NCBI GenBank assembly: GCA_039187375.1
Contig: JBCCZN010000048.1
Location: 1-16,632 of the forward strand
Direction of reading: 5' to 3'
DNA: 16,632 nucleotides
DNA from: CALBPI01 sp039187375
GTDB taxonomy: Bacteria; Pseudomonadota; Gammaproteobacteria; Steroidobacterales; Woeseiaceae
Shown: in pieces, positions 6,934-16,076 of the stretch
How the letters are laid out: every line of letters begins with the position of its first letter
How positions within the stretch are numbered: the stretch's first letter is position 1
Made by a program: the position numbers and the translations under genes
Notes under the pieces: generated by a model
Told to the model about the DNA's origin: nothing
The model's input: the letters and a program-made list of their open reading frames with translations, nothing else
Databases searched by the model: none

Positions 6934-9419
6934 GGGGTGTCCGTCTCCAGTCGCCAGATTTCGTTGTTGTAATCCAGCATGGTGCGATCGGTTGAAAAGC
7001 GGCCGGAGTGTGCGGCATTAAGAATGCTCATGCGTGTCCAGCGTTCGGGGTCATGATATGCAAGATCCACGCGATCCTGCGCATCTATGAATGTTGCGAA
7101 ATCGGCAATGGTCATCCACATGTCATTCGGACTGCGGAGGCTTGCGAGAATGTCGTCAAAAATACCCGGTTCATACTGGTTGAAATGGCTTGACTCGAGC
7201 AGGTGCATGACGCTCGACAATCGCGCGTCCGCTGCGATGATGGCGCCCGGGTTGTAGTCGCGACGGGCTGCGAACACCTCATCGACATTCAGGCCGAACA
7301 GGAAGAAGTTCTCCTCGCCTACCGCGTCCCGAATCTCAACATTGGCGCCATCCAATGTGCCGATGGTGAGCGCACCGTTCATCATAAATTTCATGTTGCC
7401 GGTGCCGGAGGCTTCCTTGCCGGCGGTTGAAATTTGCTCGGACAGGTCCGCAGCCGGGCAGATGCGTTCCATCGCCGAGACGTTGTAATCCGGATAAAAC
7501 ACGAGTCGCAGCAGTCCTTGGGTACGCGGATCAGCGTTGATGACGTTGGCGACGTTGTTGATCAATTTAATAACACGCTTGGCCATGACGTAGCCGGGCG
7601 CGGCCTTGCCCCCGATGATGATCGCGCGGGGCACCATCCCGTCAGTATCCCCGGCGCAGATGCGCGCATAGCGGTGAATTGCATGCAGCACGTTGAGCAA
7701 CTGACGTTTGTATTCGTGAATACGTTTGACCTGCACATCGAACATCATGTCGGTTGACAGGCGGATATCGGTGCGTGCCTTGATAATGTCAGCGAGCAGC
7801 GTTTTGTTCTGTAGTTTTGCCTCGCGCCAGCGAGCCTGAAACAACGGATCGTCGGCCATCGGTGCCAATCGCTCCAGCTGTGGTAAATCGGTAATCCAGT
7901 CGTCACCGATTTGAGCGCTGATCAGATCGGCTAACGCCGGATTGCAGGCTGCGAGCCAGCGCCGCTGCGTCACCCCATTGGTTTTGTTATTGAACTTGGC
8001 GGGCCACAGCTCAAAGAAGTCTCGAAATAGTCCGTCTTTTAATAGTTGTGAGTGCAGTGCTGCAACGCCATTGACCGAGAAGCTACCGACGATTGCCAGA
8101 TAGGCCATCCTGAACATCGGTTCACCCTCTTCTGCAATCAAAGACATGCGCCGCAATCGATCGGTATCACCCGGCCACTCTTGAGCGACGCTGCGCAAGA
8201 AGCGAGCATTGATTTCATAAATTATTTCGGTCAAGCGCGGCAGCAGATGCCGGAACATGGCAACGGGCCACATCTCCAGCGCTTCAGGCAGTAGTGTGTG
8301 GTTGGTGTAGGCCATGGTCGAAGTGGTCAGCGACCAGGCATCGTCCCAGCCCAGGTCGTGCTCATCCATCAGTAGACGCATCAACTCGGCGACCGCGACG
8401 GCAGGGTGGGTGTCGTTCAACTGGAAGCAGTGTTTGGCGGCGAAGTTAGAAAAATCATCGCCGTGGCGCTCCTGCCATTCGCGGATAGCATCTTTGAGGC
8501 TGGCGCTAGCAAGAAAATACTGCTGGCGCAGTCGCAACACCTGTCCATTTTCGGTTTCGGCGTTGGGGTACAACACCATTGTGATGTTCTCGGCGGCATT
8601 CTTGTCTGCGACGGCGTCGGCATAACTGCCGGCATTGAATTCGCTCAAATCAAATTCGTCACTGGCGGCGGCTGACCACAAGCGAAGCGTATTGATGATG
8701 TTATTGCGATAACCCGGTACGGGCACATCGTAGGGAACGGCGATGACATCCTCGGTACCAACCCAGCGAAAACCAAGCTCGCCGTTCGCTTTTCGATACG
8801 CCTCGGTGTGGCCACCGAATTGCACACGTTGGGCCAATTCCCGGCGGCGAATTTCCCAGGCAAATCCATCGGCCAGCCACTGATCTGGTTCTTCAAATTG
8901 TGCGCCATCACGAATCTGCTGGTGGAACATACCGTAGCGGTAGCGAATTCCGTAACCAGTCACCGGAAGGCCCAATGTCGCGCAGCTGTCAAGAAAACAC
9001 GCAGCCAGTCGACCGAGACCGCCATTGCCCAATCCGGCATCCTGCTCACGGTCCAGTAACTGCTCCAGCTCCAGGCCCAATGCTTTGGCCGTGTCACGCG
9101 CGGAGGGTTCAAGATCGATGCTCAGCAGCGCGTTGTGCGTCAAGCGACCCATCAAAAATTCCAGTGACAGATAACATGTGCGACGCGCATCCTGTCCGGC
9201 GCGTCGCTCGCGTGTGGCACTCCAGCGTTGCATGATGCGATCGCGGATGGCGTAAGCCAGTGCGCGATAACCGAAACCCTGTTGCGGATTAAGTGTGCGT
9301 TGCCCCAGCGTGCGCGCGAAGTAGTGGCGAAAGTCGCGCAGTAGTGCCTCTTGGTCCATCCCGAGCGTGTCGGCAGACACTGTCATCAGCGTATCGGTGG
9401 ATTGCATTGTGTCAGTCAT
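6930..9419 (-). CDS. glgP: Glycogen/starch/alpha-glucan phosphorylase
   Basis: GlgP uses phosphate to release glucose 1-phosphate from the non-reducing ends of glycogen. The 829-residue length matches bacterial GT35 phosphorylases. Key segments are YLSLEFLMGR (83-92), GNGGLGRLAACFLDS (131-145), NDTHPA (335-340), KTNGVTQRRWL, KRIHEYKRQLLN, and the pyridoxal phosphate-binding region GKEASGTGNMKFMMNGALTIG with the cofactor lysine at about position 677. The ATG at 9419 has GGAAAGGG a few bases upstream. The gene starts 19 bp after the glgB stop and overlaps glgX by four bases. Alternative ATGs at codons 5 and 12 are possible but change little. I see no missing catalytic element. Regulation by allosteric effectors cannot be judged from the sequence alone. 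Confidence 0.97.
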   Translation of the reverse strand: MTDTMQSTDTLMTVSADTLGMDQEALLRDFRHYFARTLGQRTLNPQQGFGYRALAYAIRDRIMQRWSATRERRAGQDARRTCYLSLEFLMGRLTHNALLSIDLEPSARDTAKALGLELEQLLDREQDAGLGNGGLGRLAACFLDSCATLGLPVTGYGIRYRYGMFHQQIRDGAQFEEPDQWLADGFAWEIRRRELAQRVQFGGHTEAYRKANGELGFRWVGTEDVIAVPYDVPVPGYRNNIINTLRLWSAAASDEFDLSEFNAGSYADAVADKNAAENITMVLYPNAETENGQVLRLRQQYFLASASLKDAIREWQERHGDDFSNFAAKHCFQLNDTHPAVAVAELMRLLMDEHDLGWDDAWSLTTSTMAYTNHTLLPEALEMWPVAMFRHLLPRLTEIIYEINARFLRSVAQEWPGDTDRLRRMSLIAEEGEPMFRMAYLAIVGSFSVNGVAALHSQLLKDGLFRDFFELWPAKFNNKTNGVTQRRWLAACNPALADLISAQIGDDWITDLPQLERLAPMADDPLFQARWREAKLQNKTLLADIIKARTDIRLSTDMMFDVQVKRIHEYKRQLLNVLHAIHRYARICAGDTDGMVPRAIIIGGKAAPGYVMAKRVIKLINNVANVINADPRTQGLLRLVFYPDYNVSAMERICPAADLSEQISTAGKEASGTGNMKFMMNGALTIGTLDGANVEIRDAVGEENFFLFGLNVDEVFAARRDYNPGAIIAADARLSSVMHLLESSHFNQYEPGIFDDILASLRSPNDMWMTIADFATFIDAQDRVDLAYHDPERWTRMSILNAAHSGRFSTDRTMLDYNNEIWRLETDTP

Positions 9420-9438
9420 GGCCCTTTCCAGACGGTGT

Positions 9439-11622
9439 TCAGTCGATCGGTTCCAGAATAAGCGTCGACAATGGCGGTAACGTTAGCGTTAATGTGGCCG
9501 GTTGTCCGTGACGTGGTGCGTCGCTTGCCAGTACTTCACCGGCATTGCCGACATTGCTGCCACCGTAGAGGCTGGCGTCGGTATTCAGGCGTTCACGATA
9601 GCGCCCGGCTTTAGGAACGCCGATGCAATACTCATGCCTAACGACCGGCGTGAAGTTGGTGACACAGACAACGATTCCTCCGTCGCTATCGAAACGCAGC
9701 CAGCTCAACACGCTTTGATCACGATCCTGCCAGTCTATCCAGGAAAATCCGGCGCCCTCAAAGTCCTGTTCATGCAATGCACGGCAGCCTGTGTAGAGGC
9801 TATTCAGGTCACCGACCAGGTGTTGGATGCCCCGATGTGGTGCATGTTCGATTAGGTGCCAATCGATCGAGTGGCGATGGTTCCATTCGTTAAACTGTGC
9901 AAACTCTGCGCCCATGAACAGCAGCTTCTTGCCCGGGTGGGCAAACATGAAGCCGTAGTAGGCGCGCAGGTTGGCAAATCGTTGCCAGTCGTCGCCCGGC
10001 ATACGACCGATCAGCGATGACTTGCCGTGTACGACCTCATCGTGGGAGAGCGGTAAGACAAAGTTCTCATCAAATGCATAGACGAGCCCGAACGTCATTT
10101 TGTCGTGGTGGTAGCGACGATGCACCGGGTCCTCACCCATGTAACTGAGGGTGTCGTTCATCCAGCCCATGTTCCACTTGTAGGTAAATCCCAGTCCGCC
10201 ACTGAATACCGGTTGTGTTACGCCCGGCCACGCGGTCGATTCTTCGGCATAGGTTGTGGCACCGTATTGATGCACCAACTCATTGAGCCGCCGCAAAAAC
10301 GCAACCGCTTCCAGGTTTTCGTTGCCGCCATGCTCATTCGGTAACCACTCGCCCTCGTTGCGGCTGTAATCCAGATACAACATCGAAGCAACCGCATCGA
10401 CACGCAATGCATCAATATGAAATTCCCGCACCCAGTACAGTGCGCTGCCGAGCAGGAAATTCAGCACTTCGGTACGACCGAAGTTGTATATGAGCGTGCC
10501 CCAGTCATTGTGGGCACCTTTGCGTGGATCGGCATGTTCGTATAACGCCGTACCATCGAACCGTCCCAGTCCGTGACTGTCGCGCGGAAAGTGAGCTGGT
10601 ACCCAATCGATAATGACGCCGATCTGCGCCTGATGGCAGCAGTCAACAAAATAGCGAAAATCATCGGGCGAGCCGTAACGCCAAGTGGGTGCAAACATGC
10701 CGGTCGGTTGATAGCCCCAGGAGCCATCAAACGGGTGTTCAGTGATGGGCAGCAACTCGATATGGGTAAAGCCAAGGCCACTGACGTAGGGGATCAACTC
10801 ATGCGCCAGATCACGGTAGGTCAGCCAGCTGCCATCATCCTTGCGCCGCCACGATCCCGGGTGCACCTCATAAATGCTCTGCGCACCGCGCATGTCGGGT
10901 GCATCGCCACGCGCTTGACGCCATGCGCCATCACCCCATTGATAGTCGCTCGCGGTGACCACAGCGGCATTGCCTGGCGGTGGTTCAAACGCGTTGCCAC
11001 AGGGGTCAGTTTTATGCGGCAACAGGTTGCCATCGCGATCCAGCAGTTCGAATTTGTAACGTACGCCGGTACTGACGTCAGGTACAAAAAGCTCCCACAC
11101 GCCGATGCCAGGATGCACGCGCATGGGATGGCGTCGGCCATCCCAACCGTTGAAGTCCGCGATCACGCTTACGCGCGAGGCATTCGGTGCCCAGACTGCA
11201 AACCGGGTGCCCTTTGCGCCCTGGTGCTCGATGCAGTGCGCACCCAGCGCACGATACAACTCAAGGTGGTTGCCTTGGCCAAGCAGGTGTAGATCCATTT
11301 CGCCCAGCGCAGGACCGAAGCGGTAGGCGTCGTCTACGACACTGTTTGTGCCGTCCGACCATTCCACACGAAAGCGATAATCGACCAGTGCTTCAGGCAC
11401 GACCGCGCGAAAGATGCCTGCCGCGTGAATCGGTAATGCCTTGGCGGCGACTGATCGCGCCGGGTCGACAACGACTACGCGTTTGGCTTGTGGCAGGCAG
11501 CAGGTAATGGTTGTTTGCCCGCCCAGTACGTGCCGCCCCAGAATCGCAAACGGGTCGTGGAAGCGACCAGCAGCCAGTTGGTCTAGCCGATCTGCATCAT
11601 CGATGCCGCTAGTCGAACGCAT
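9439..11622 (-). CDS. glgB: 1,4-alpha-glucan branching enzyme GlgB
   Basis: GlgB cuts alpha-1,4 chains and rejoins them as alpha-1,6 branches. From the ATG at 11622 the product is 727 residues, almost the same as the E. coli enzyme. Two CBM48-type modules are visible: LAAGRFHDPFAILGRH near the N-terminus and GTRFAVWAPNASRVSVIADFNGWDGR at about 138-163. The GH13 barrel carries DWVPAHFP, DALRVDAVASMLYLDYSR with nucleophile Asp at about 409, TYAEESTAWPGVT with the acid Glu at about 460, and LPLSHDEVVHGKSS with Asp at about 528. The frame stays open upstream to 11826, but that stretch lies inside glgA and its residues do not resemble GlgB. I chose 11622 because GAGAG sits eight bases upstream; ATG 11637 is the alternative. 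The gene overlaps the end of glgA by 14 bp. Confidence 0.96.
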   Translation of the reverse strand: MRSTSGIDDADRLDQLAAGRFHDPFAILGRHVLGGQTTITCCLPQAKRVVVVDPARSVAAKALPIHAAGIFRAVVPEALVDYRFRVEWSDGTNSVVDDAYRFGPALGEMDLHLLGQGNHLELYRALGAHCIEHQGAKGTRFAVWAPNASRVSVIADFNGWDGRRHPMRVHPGIGVWELFVPDVSTGVRYKFELLDRDGNLLPHKTDPCGNAFEPPPGNAAVVTASDYQWGDGAWRQARGDAPDMRGAQSIYEVHPGSWRRKDDGSWLTYRDLAHELIPYVSGLGFTHIELLPITEHPFDGSWGYQPTGMFAPTWRYGSPDDFRYFVDCCHQAQIGVIIDWVPAHFPRDSHGLGRFDGTALYEHADPRKGAHNDWGTLIYNFGRTEVLNFLLGSALYWVREFHIDALRVDAVASMLYLDYSRNEGEWLPNEHGGNENLEAVAFLRRLNELVHQYGATTYAEESTAWPGVTQPVFSGGLGFTYKWNMGWMNDTLSYMGEDPVHRRYHHDKMTFGLVYAFDENFVLPLSHDEVVHGKSSLIGRMPGDDWQRFANLRAYYGFMFAHPGKKLLFMGAEFAQFNEWNHRHSIDWHLIEHAPHRGIQHLVGDLNSLYTGCRALHEQDFEGAGFSWIDWQDRDQSVLSWLRFDSDGGIVVCVTNFTPVVRHEYCIGVPKAGRYRERLNTDASLYGGSNVGNAGEVLASDAPRHGQPATLTLTLPPLSTLILEPID

Positions 11623-13156
11623 AGAGTTGTCTCTCATAGTGAGCTGCGGAGTGTTGCCATTCGAAACGCTCTGCGGCAGCGGCCCGGGTGATCCGTGCCC
11701 AATAAGTTGGTTCGTCGAAGTACATTCGCTGCGCCAGCTGCAATGCGCTGATACAGCGCAGCGATTGCTGCGTCGTGCTGCAACCGGTAAAGGCAAAACC
11801 GTTGCGCAGGTGGGTGATCGTGTCATTCAAGCCACCGACGCTGTGCACGAGACACGGTTGGCCAGCACGCATGGCCAACATCTGACTAATGCCGCATGGC
11901 TCAAATGTGCTGGGCATCAGGAATAAGTTGCCGCCGCGAAAGATACTGTCCGCTAATTTTTCGGAGAAGCCGCGCAGAAAAACGAACCGTGGGTCGCGCC
12001 GCGCATGTTCAACCAGCTGCTGTTCCATCTGGCGATCGCCGCTGCCAAGCATCAACAAGACGCCGCGATCGGGTAGTGTGTGCAGCAGTTGATCCAGTGT
12101 GGTCTGACCTTGTTCGTTTCTGTGCAACAGCAGACCGACTTTTTGGTCGGTGATGCGTCCAACGCTGGTGACGACGATGTCGGGATTGCTATCGAAGCGA
12201 TTCAGCGCGTCCAACGCGAGTTGGTGCACGCCCTGGTATTGCGGTTGTTGTGTCAGCCAGTCGCTAAGCGTCGCGACAGCAATACGACGCAATGCGCGCC
12301 AGTCTAGTGTCGAAAAATCGCCGTCGTAGTCGCAGCCATTGAGAATGCCATACAGGCGAGCCGAGTCGTCGGCCTGTTGCAGCAGCAGCTCAAGGCCTTC
12401 ACCGCCGCGAAACCCGCGCGCCGGGTCATTAGCAATCAGTATCTCGCGCGCGTTGGTAGGCGATACGGTATTCAGTGCATCAGCCAGTCGTATACCCGCG
12501 GCAATCGGGTTCACGACATCCGGATACCGTGGATCGCCCAGGGCTGGCAACGCATGGCGCAAATGAGCAAACCAGCTCATGAACGATGACGCATCGCCCT
12601 CGATCGGACGGATGCCCTGCAGTGCCAGATTGTGCAAGGTCAACACACATCGATGTGCTTTCAGGCGCGCGTAGCGCTCGTCGTACTCGCGCAATACCAG
12701 TAGCGGCGCGGCGTGCCAATCGTGCAGATGAATCAGCGCATCAGGTGGCGCATGGCGCAACAGCCATTGACCGGCGGCGGCACACAGCAGTGCATACTTG
12801 TTGGCGTCAGTTGCAAAAGGTCGATCGGGGCCATCATCACAGTAGACCTGGCCGCTGCCAAACGGATCAAAGCCCGGATGATCGAGCACGATATGGCGTA
12901 CGCCCTGTTCATCCATCATGGCAAACCAGCGCACCGCGATCAGTTCGCCACTGAATAGCGTCTCGAATGAGCCCTGCAATTGCATGCCGGGCAGCGTGTG
13001 TAAATGGCCATACGATGGTATGACGACAGTCAGCTCGTGACCTCGAGCGGCCAGTGCTCTGGGCAGGTCTCTCAGCACATCGCCAACCCCGCCTGCCTTG
13101 GCTCCGGGAAGCGCGCCATTTTCAGACGCGACCATGTAGATCGAGCGCGAGGTCAT
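11609..13156 (-). CDS. glgA: Glycogen synthase GlgA (GT5, ADP-glucose dependent)
   Basis: GlgA transfers glucose from ADP-glucose to the non-reducing end of glycogen. The 515-residue product shows the GT-B two-domain layout of family GT5. Visible elements are the nucleotide-sugar loop Lys20-Ala-Gly-Gly23, HLHDWHAAPL (143-152), LTLHNLALQG (172-181), VGRITDQK with Arg334 and Lys339, and PSTFEPCGISQMLAMRAGQP containing Glu419. The N-terminal loop reads ASENGALPGAKAGG, two residues longer than the common SEMxPLxKTGG form, so this is a divergent subgroup. The substrate is inferred from the adjacent glgC and the GT5 family. The start at 13156 has no strong ribosome binding site and lies 15 bp after the glgC stop, so translation may depend on coupling. 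The end overlaps glgB. Confidence 0.93.
   Translation of the reverse strand: MTSRSIYMVASENGALPGAKAGGVGDVLRDLPRALAARGHELTVVIPSYGHLHTLPGMQLQGSFETLFSGELIAVRWFAMMDEQGVRHIVLDHPGFDPFGSGQVYCDDGPDRPFATDANKYALLCAAAGQWLLRHAPPDALIHLHDWHAAPLLVLREYDERYARLKAHRCVLTLHNLALQGIRPIEGDASSFMSWFAHLRHALPALGDPRYPDVVNPIAAGIRLADALNTVSPTNAREILIANDPARGFRGGEGLELLLQQADDSARLYGILNGCDYDGDFSTLDWRALRRIAVATLSDWLTQQPQYQGVHQLALDALNRFDSNPDIVVTSVGRITDQKVGLLLHRNEQGQTTLDQLLHTLPDRGVLLMLGSGDRQMEQQLVEHARRDPRFVFLRGFSEKLADSIFRGGNLFLMPSTFEPCGISQMLAMRAGQPCLVHSVGGLNDTITHLRNGFAFTGCSTTQQSLRCISALQLAQRMYFDEPTYWARITRAAAAERFEWQHSAAHYERQLYAFD
11631..11635 (-). promoter_or_regulatory. Likely ribosome binding site of glgB
   Basis: GAGAG on the minus strand stands eight bases before the ATG at 11622. 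No comparable purine run precedes the upstream ATG at 11637, so this site favours the shorter start. The site lies inside the glgA coding region, consistent with coupled translation. Confidence 0.45.
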
Positions 13157-13171
13157 GAGTTCGAGCAGACG

Positions 13172-14464
13172 TTACCGGGTGAAGTGCAGATCCTGACCAA
13201 GCATGTCGGGTGTTACCAAAGTAATACCATCCTCGGTCACTCTAAAACCGCGTGCACGATCCGCATCCGGGTCGACACCAATCGACATGCCATTCTCAAT
13301 GACCGTGCCGCGATCGATAATGGTCTTGCGGATAGTGCAGCGTTCGCCAACGCGCACATCCGGCAGCACTACCGAGTCTTGAATCTCGCTGAGTGCCTCA
13401 ACCGTGACATTGGAGAACAACACCGAACCTGTCAGTTGTGCACCTGAAACGACGCAACCGCCGCTAACCATCGAGTTGATAGCCATGCCGCGACGATCAC
13501 CATCGTCTAGTACAAATTTGGCCGGTGGTAGCTGCGCCTGCAATGTGTTGATTGGCCACTGTTGGTCATACAGGTTTAGTTGCGGCAGCACGCTGACCAG
13601 TTCCATATTCGCTTCCCAGTAGGCGCGCAGCGTACCCACATCGCGCCAGTAGGCCTGCTCGCCGGTGTCAGGATCGCGGAATGGATAGGCATGCACACGG
13701 TAGTTTTTGATGATGGACGGGATGATGTTCTTGCCGAAGTCATGGTTGGTTTTCGGGTCATCGGCATCCTTGATCGTCTGTTCGAACAGGAAGTCGGTGT
13801 TAAATACATAATTGCCCATCGATGCCAGACAAATGCCGGGCTTGCCGGGAATCGACGCCGGTTCAGCGGGTTTTTCATGGAATGCGATGACGCGGTTGTG
13901 TTCATCGACAGTCATCACGCCCAGCGCATTGGCAGCTTCTTCTACCGGCACTTCGAGGCAACAGACGGTCATATCGGCCTGCCATTCGCTGTGGGCCGCC
14001 AGCAGAGGGCCATAGTCCATCTTGTAGACATGATCGCCGGCGAGAATCAGGACAAAGCGCGGCGAATAATTACGAATGATGTCGAGGTTTTGATAGACGG
14101 CATCGGCGGTGCCGCGATACCACTCACCACCTACTCGCTGGGAGGCAGGCAGGATTTCGACGAATTCATTCATGCCGGACACTTGCGATGCCCAACCGCG
14201 CACGAGGTGCTGGATCAAAGAGTGCGCCTTGTATTGTGTCAGGACACCGACCCGTCGGATGCCGGAGTTGAAGCAGTTGGAGAGCGGAAAGTCGATGATG
14301 CGAAACTTGCCGCCGAAGTACAGCCCGGGTTTGGCGCGCCAGGTGGTCAATTCGTGCAGTCGTGAACCTTGTCCACCGGCGAGGATCAGTGCCAATGTGG
14401 ATCGGGTGAGTCGGCTGACAAAACGTCCGTCTTCAGTTGCCGGATGTAGCGTCTCTTCGGTCAT
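13172..14464 (-). CDS. glgC: Glucose-1-phosphate adenylyltransferase (ADP-glucose pyrophosphorylase)
   Basis: GlgC makes ADP-glucose and pyrophosphate from ATP and glucose 1-phosphate, the committed step of bacterial glycogen synthesis. The 430-residue length is typical. The N-terminal nucleotidyltransferase domain shows ALILAGGQGSRLHELT (GGxGxRL at 30-36), RAKPGLYFGGKFRIIDFPLSNC (43 onward), NSGIRRVGVLTQYKAHSLIQHL and GTADAVYQNLDIIRNY. The AGDHVYKMDYG motif follows. The C-terminal part (from about residue 330) is a left-handed beta-helix with hexapeptide-like turns (SGAQLTGSVLFSNVTV and following). The Lys-rich segment around 45-53 corresponds to the region of the E. coli activator site, so fructose bisphosphate-type activation is possible. 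GGGGAG lies nine bases upstream of the ATG. glgA starts 15 bp downstream; malQ ends 73 bp upstream. Confidence 0.97.
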   Translation of the reverse strand: MTEETLHPATEDGRFVSRLTRSTLALILAGGQGSRLHELTTWRAKPGLYFGGKFRIIDFPLSNCFNSGIRRVGVLTQYKAHSLIQHLVRGWASQVSGMNEFVEILPASQRVGGEWYRGTADAVYQNLDIIRNYSPRFVLILAGDHVYKMDYGPLLAAHSEWQADMTVCCLEVPVEEAANALGVMTVDEHNRVIAFHEKPAEPASIPGKPGICLASMGNYVFNTDFLFEQTIKDADDPKTNHDFGKNIIPSIIKNYRVHAYPFRDPDTGEQAYWRDVGTLRAYWEANMELVSVLPQLNLYDQQWPINTLQAQLPPAKFVLDDGDRRGMAINSMVSGGCVVSGAQLTGSVLFSNVTVEALSEIQDSVVLPDVRVGERCTIRKTIIDRGTVIENGMSIGVDPDADRARGFRVTEDGITLVTPDMLGQDLHFTR

Positions 14465-14537
14465 GCTCCTGATCTCCCCACCGGTTTAGCGCCATCATAG
14501 CGCACTGCCTGCATTATTCGCGGGATGTATTGATGCA

Positions 14538-16076
14538 CTAGCGACGTGTCTGACGAATATTGGCTCGGATGGCATCACGCAGTGCTTTGTCGAAGTCGTC
14601 GGTCAGCATTCGCCAGCGCCAGTTGTTCTCGGTCACGCCCGGTATGTTCATCCGCGCCTCAGAGCCAAGACCGAGAAAATCCTGCATAGGTGCCATGGCC
14701 ATACAGGCAGCGCTGTCCATCGCTGCGCGGATCAGTGCCCAGTGCGGTGCGTCTTCATTGCCGCCGGTCTTGGCCAAAAGCTGTTGTTGATCATATCGGC
14801 GTTGGTCGTCGCTGCGAAGGTCATCCGGTCCGCCGTGGAACCAGCCAACGGTGGTGTCGTTATCATGGGTGCCGGTATACGCGACCGAATCTCGAGCAAT
14901 CTGATCCAGCTGAAAGCTGTCTTCACCGATCAGAAACTGCAATACCGACATACCGGGCATGCCCTGACGTTGACGTAGCGCAACGACGGCTGGCGTGATT
15001 TCGCCGAGATCCTCTGCAACGACTGGCAGGTCTGTCAGAGCGGCGCGCATGGCATCGAATACCGCATCATTGGGCCCGCTCTGCCATTGTCCACCGCGGG
15101 CGGTGTCATCACCGAAGGGTATCGACCAAAACGCCTCAAACCCGCGAAAATGATCAATACGCACAATATCAACCATCGTCAGTGTGTGGCGCATGCGTTG
15201 CACCCACCAGTGGTATTGGGTGTCGCTGTGTTGTTGCCAGTCGTACAGCGGATTGCCCCAAAGTTGGCCGTCCTCACTGAAGTAGTCCGGTGGTACGCCG
15301 GCGACGGCATCCGGAGTGCCATCTTCATCAAGCCGCAGCAATTCGCGTTGCGCCCAGGCATCGGCGCAATCGCGAGCGATGTAGATCGGCATGTCACCAA
15401 ACAGCCAGACTTTGTGCTCACGCGCGTACTGTCGTAGCGCCCGCCATTGACGGTCGAACACCCACTGCACAAATTTGATGGCATCCAGCTTTTCGCCGCG
15501 CTGGCGCCGAATGCCAGCCAGCGCATCCGGATCGCGCTGACGATACGGTGCCACCCACTGATACCACGGGCGCTCGTCATAGAGTGTCTTCAGTGTCCGA
15601 AATAGCGCGTAGTTATCGAGCCATTGCTCATCATGTCGGGCGATAAATGCGTCGTAGTCTGACCGCAGTGCATGGTTGGGCTGATCGAAAAACTGCGCAG
15701 CAGCGATATCCAGTACCGCATTCTTCAATGGGATCAGTCGTGCGTAATCAACATGATCTGTTGGCAGTTCGCTCAGCGGCATCAGGTCATCTAATGCCAG
15801 CAATTCGTGTTCAACCAGCTCATTCAGGTCGATCAACATCGGGTTTCCGGCGAATGCGGACAACGGCTGATACGGCGAATCCGCGAATGCCGTTGGCCCG
15901 GTTGGCAGGAACTGCCACACGCGCAAGCCCGCATCGTGACAGTGATCGACAAACGTATGCGCCGGTGCGCCCAGCGTGCCGATGCCATGTGGACCGGGCA
16001 GTGATGTCAGGTGCAGGCACACCCCGGCCATGCGTTGTTCGTGCAGTGGCAGTGGGCTGTGGTCATCTGTGGTCAT
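14538..16076 (-). CDS. malQ: 4-alpha-glucanotransferase (amylomaltase) MalQ
   Basis: MalQ transfers alpha-1,4-glucan segments between oligosaccharides. It recycles the short malto-oligosaccharides produced by debranching into chains that phosphorylase can use. The 512-residue product belongs to GH77. It opens with HLTSLPGPHGIGTLG (22-36), then WQFLPTGPTAFADSPYQPLSAFAGNP. The catalytic residues are nucleophile Asp308 in VRIDHFRGFEAFW, acid/base Glu355 in VVAEDLGEITP, and Asp405 in TGTHDNDT. It is the first gene of the cluster in transcription order. The ATG at 16076 has no recognisable Shine-Dalgarno sequence, and a short AT palindrome occupies that position. An in-frame ATG at 16031 (MAGVCLHLTSLPG) would also give a full GH77 domain with an N-terminus closer to the usual family length. 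Confidence 0.95.
   Translation of the reverse strand: MTTDDHSPLPLHEQRMAGVCLHLTSLPGPHGIGTLGAPAHTFVDHCHDAGLRVWQFLPTGPTAFADSPYQPLSAFAGNPMLIDLNELVEHELLALDDLMPLSELPTDHVDYARLIPLKNAVLDIAAAQFFDQPNHALRSDYDAFIARHDEQWLDNYALFRTLKTLYDERPWYQWVAPYRQRDPDALAGIRRQRGEKLDAIKFVQWVFDRQWRALRQYAREHKVWLFGDMPIYIARDCADAWAQRELLRLDEDGTPDAVAGVPPDYFSEDGQLWGNPLYDWQQHSDTQYHWWVQRMRHTLTMVDIVRIDHFRGFEAFWSIPFGDDTARGGQWQSGPNDAVFDAMRAALTDLPVVAEDLGEITPAVVALRQRQGMPGMSVLQFLIGEDSFQLDQIARDSVAYTGTHDNDTTVGWFHGGPDDLRSDDQRRYDQQQLLAKTGGNEDAPHWALIRAAMDSAACMAMAPMQDFLGLGSEARMNIPGVTENNWRWRMLTDDFDKALRDAIRANIRQTRR

Noticed and set aside
10573..11292. Plus-strand open frame of 239 codons
   Set aside because: It is antisense to glgB across its CBM48 and early barrel region; composition is that of a shadow frame and no family is recognisable.
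11638..11826. N-terminal extension of GlgB
   Set aside because: These bases encode the conserved C-terminal part of GlgA in another frame; the extension residues do not resemble any GlgB and have no start signal.
13580..14365. Plus-strand open frame of 261 codons
   Set aside because: It lies wholly antisense to glgC, whose motifs are intact; it has no recognisable domain and no convincing ribosome binding site. It is a by-product of glgC codon use.
14465..14537. Terminator between malQ and glgC
   Set aside because: Only a 4-bp GCGC/GCGC stem with a 7-base loop is visible and no T-run follows, which is too weak to call.
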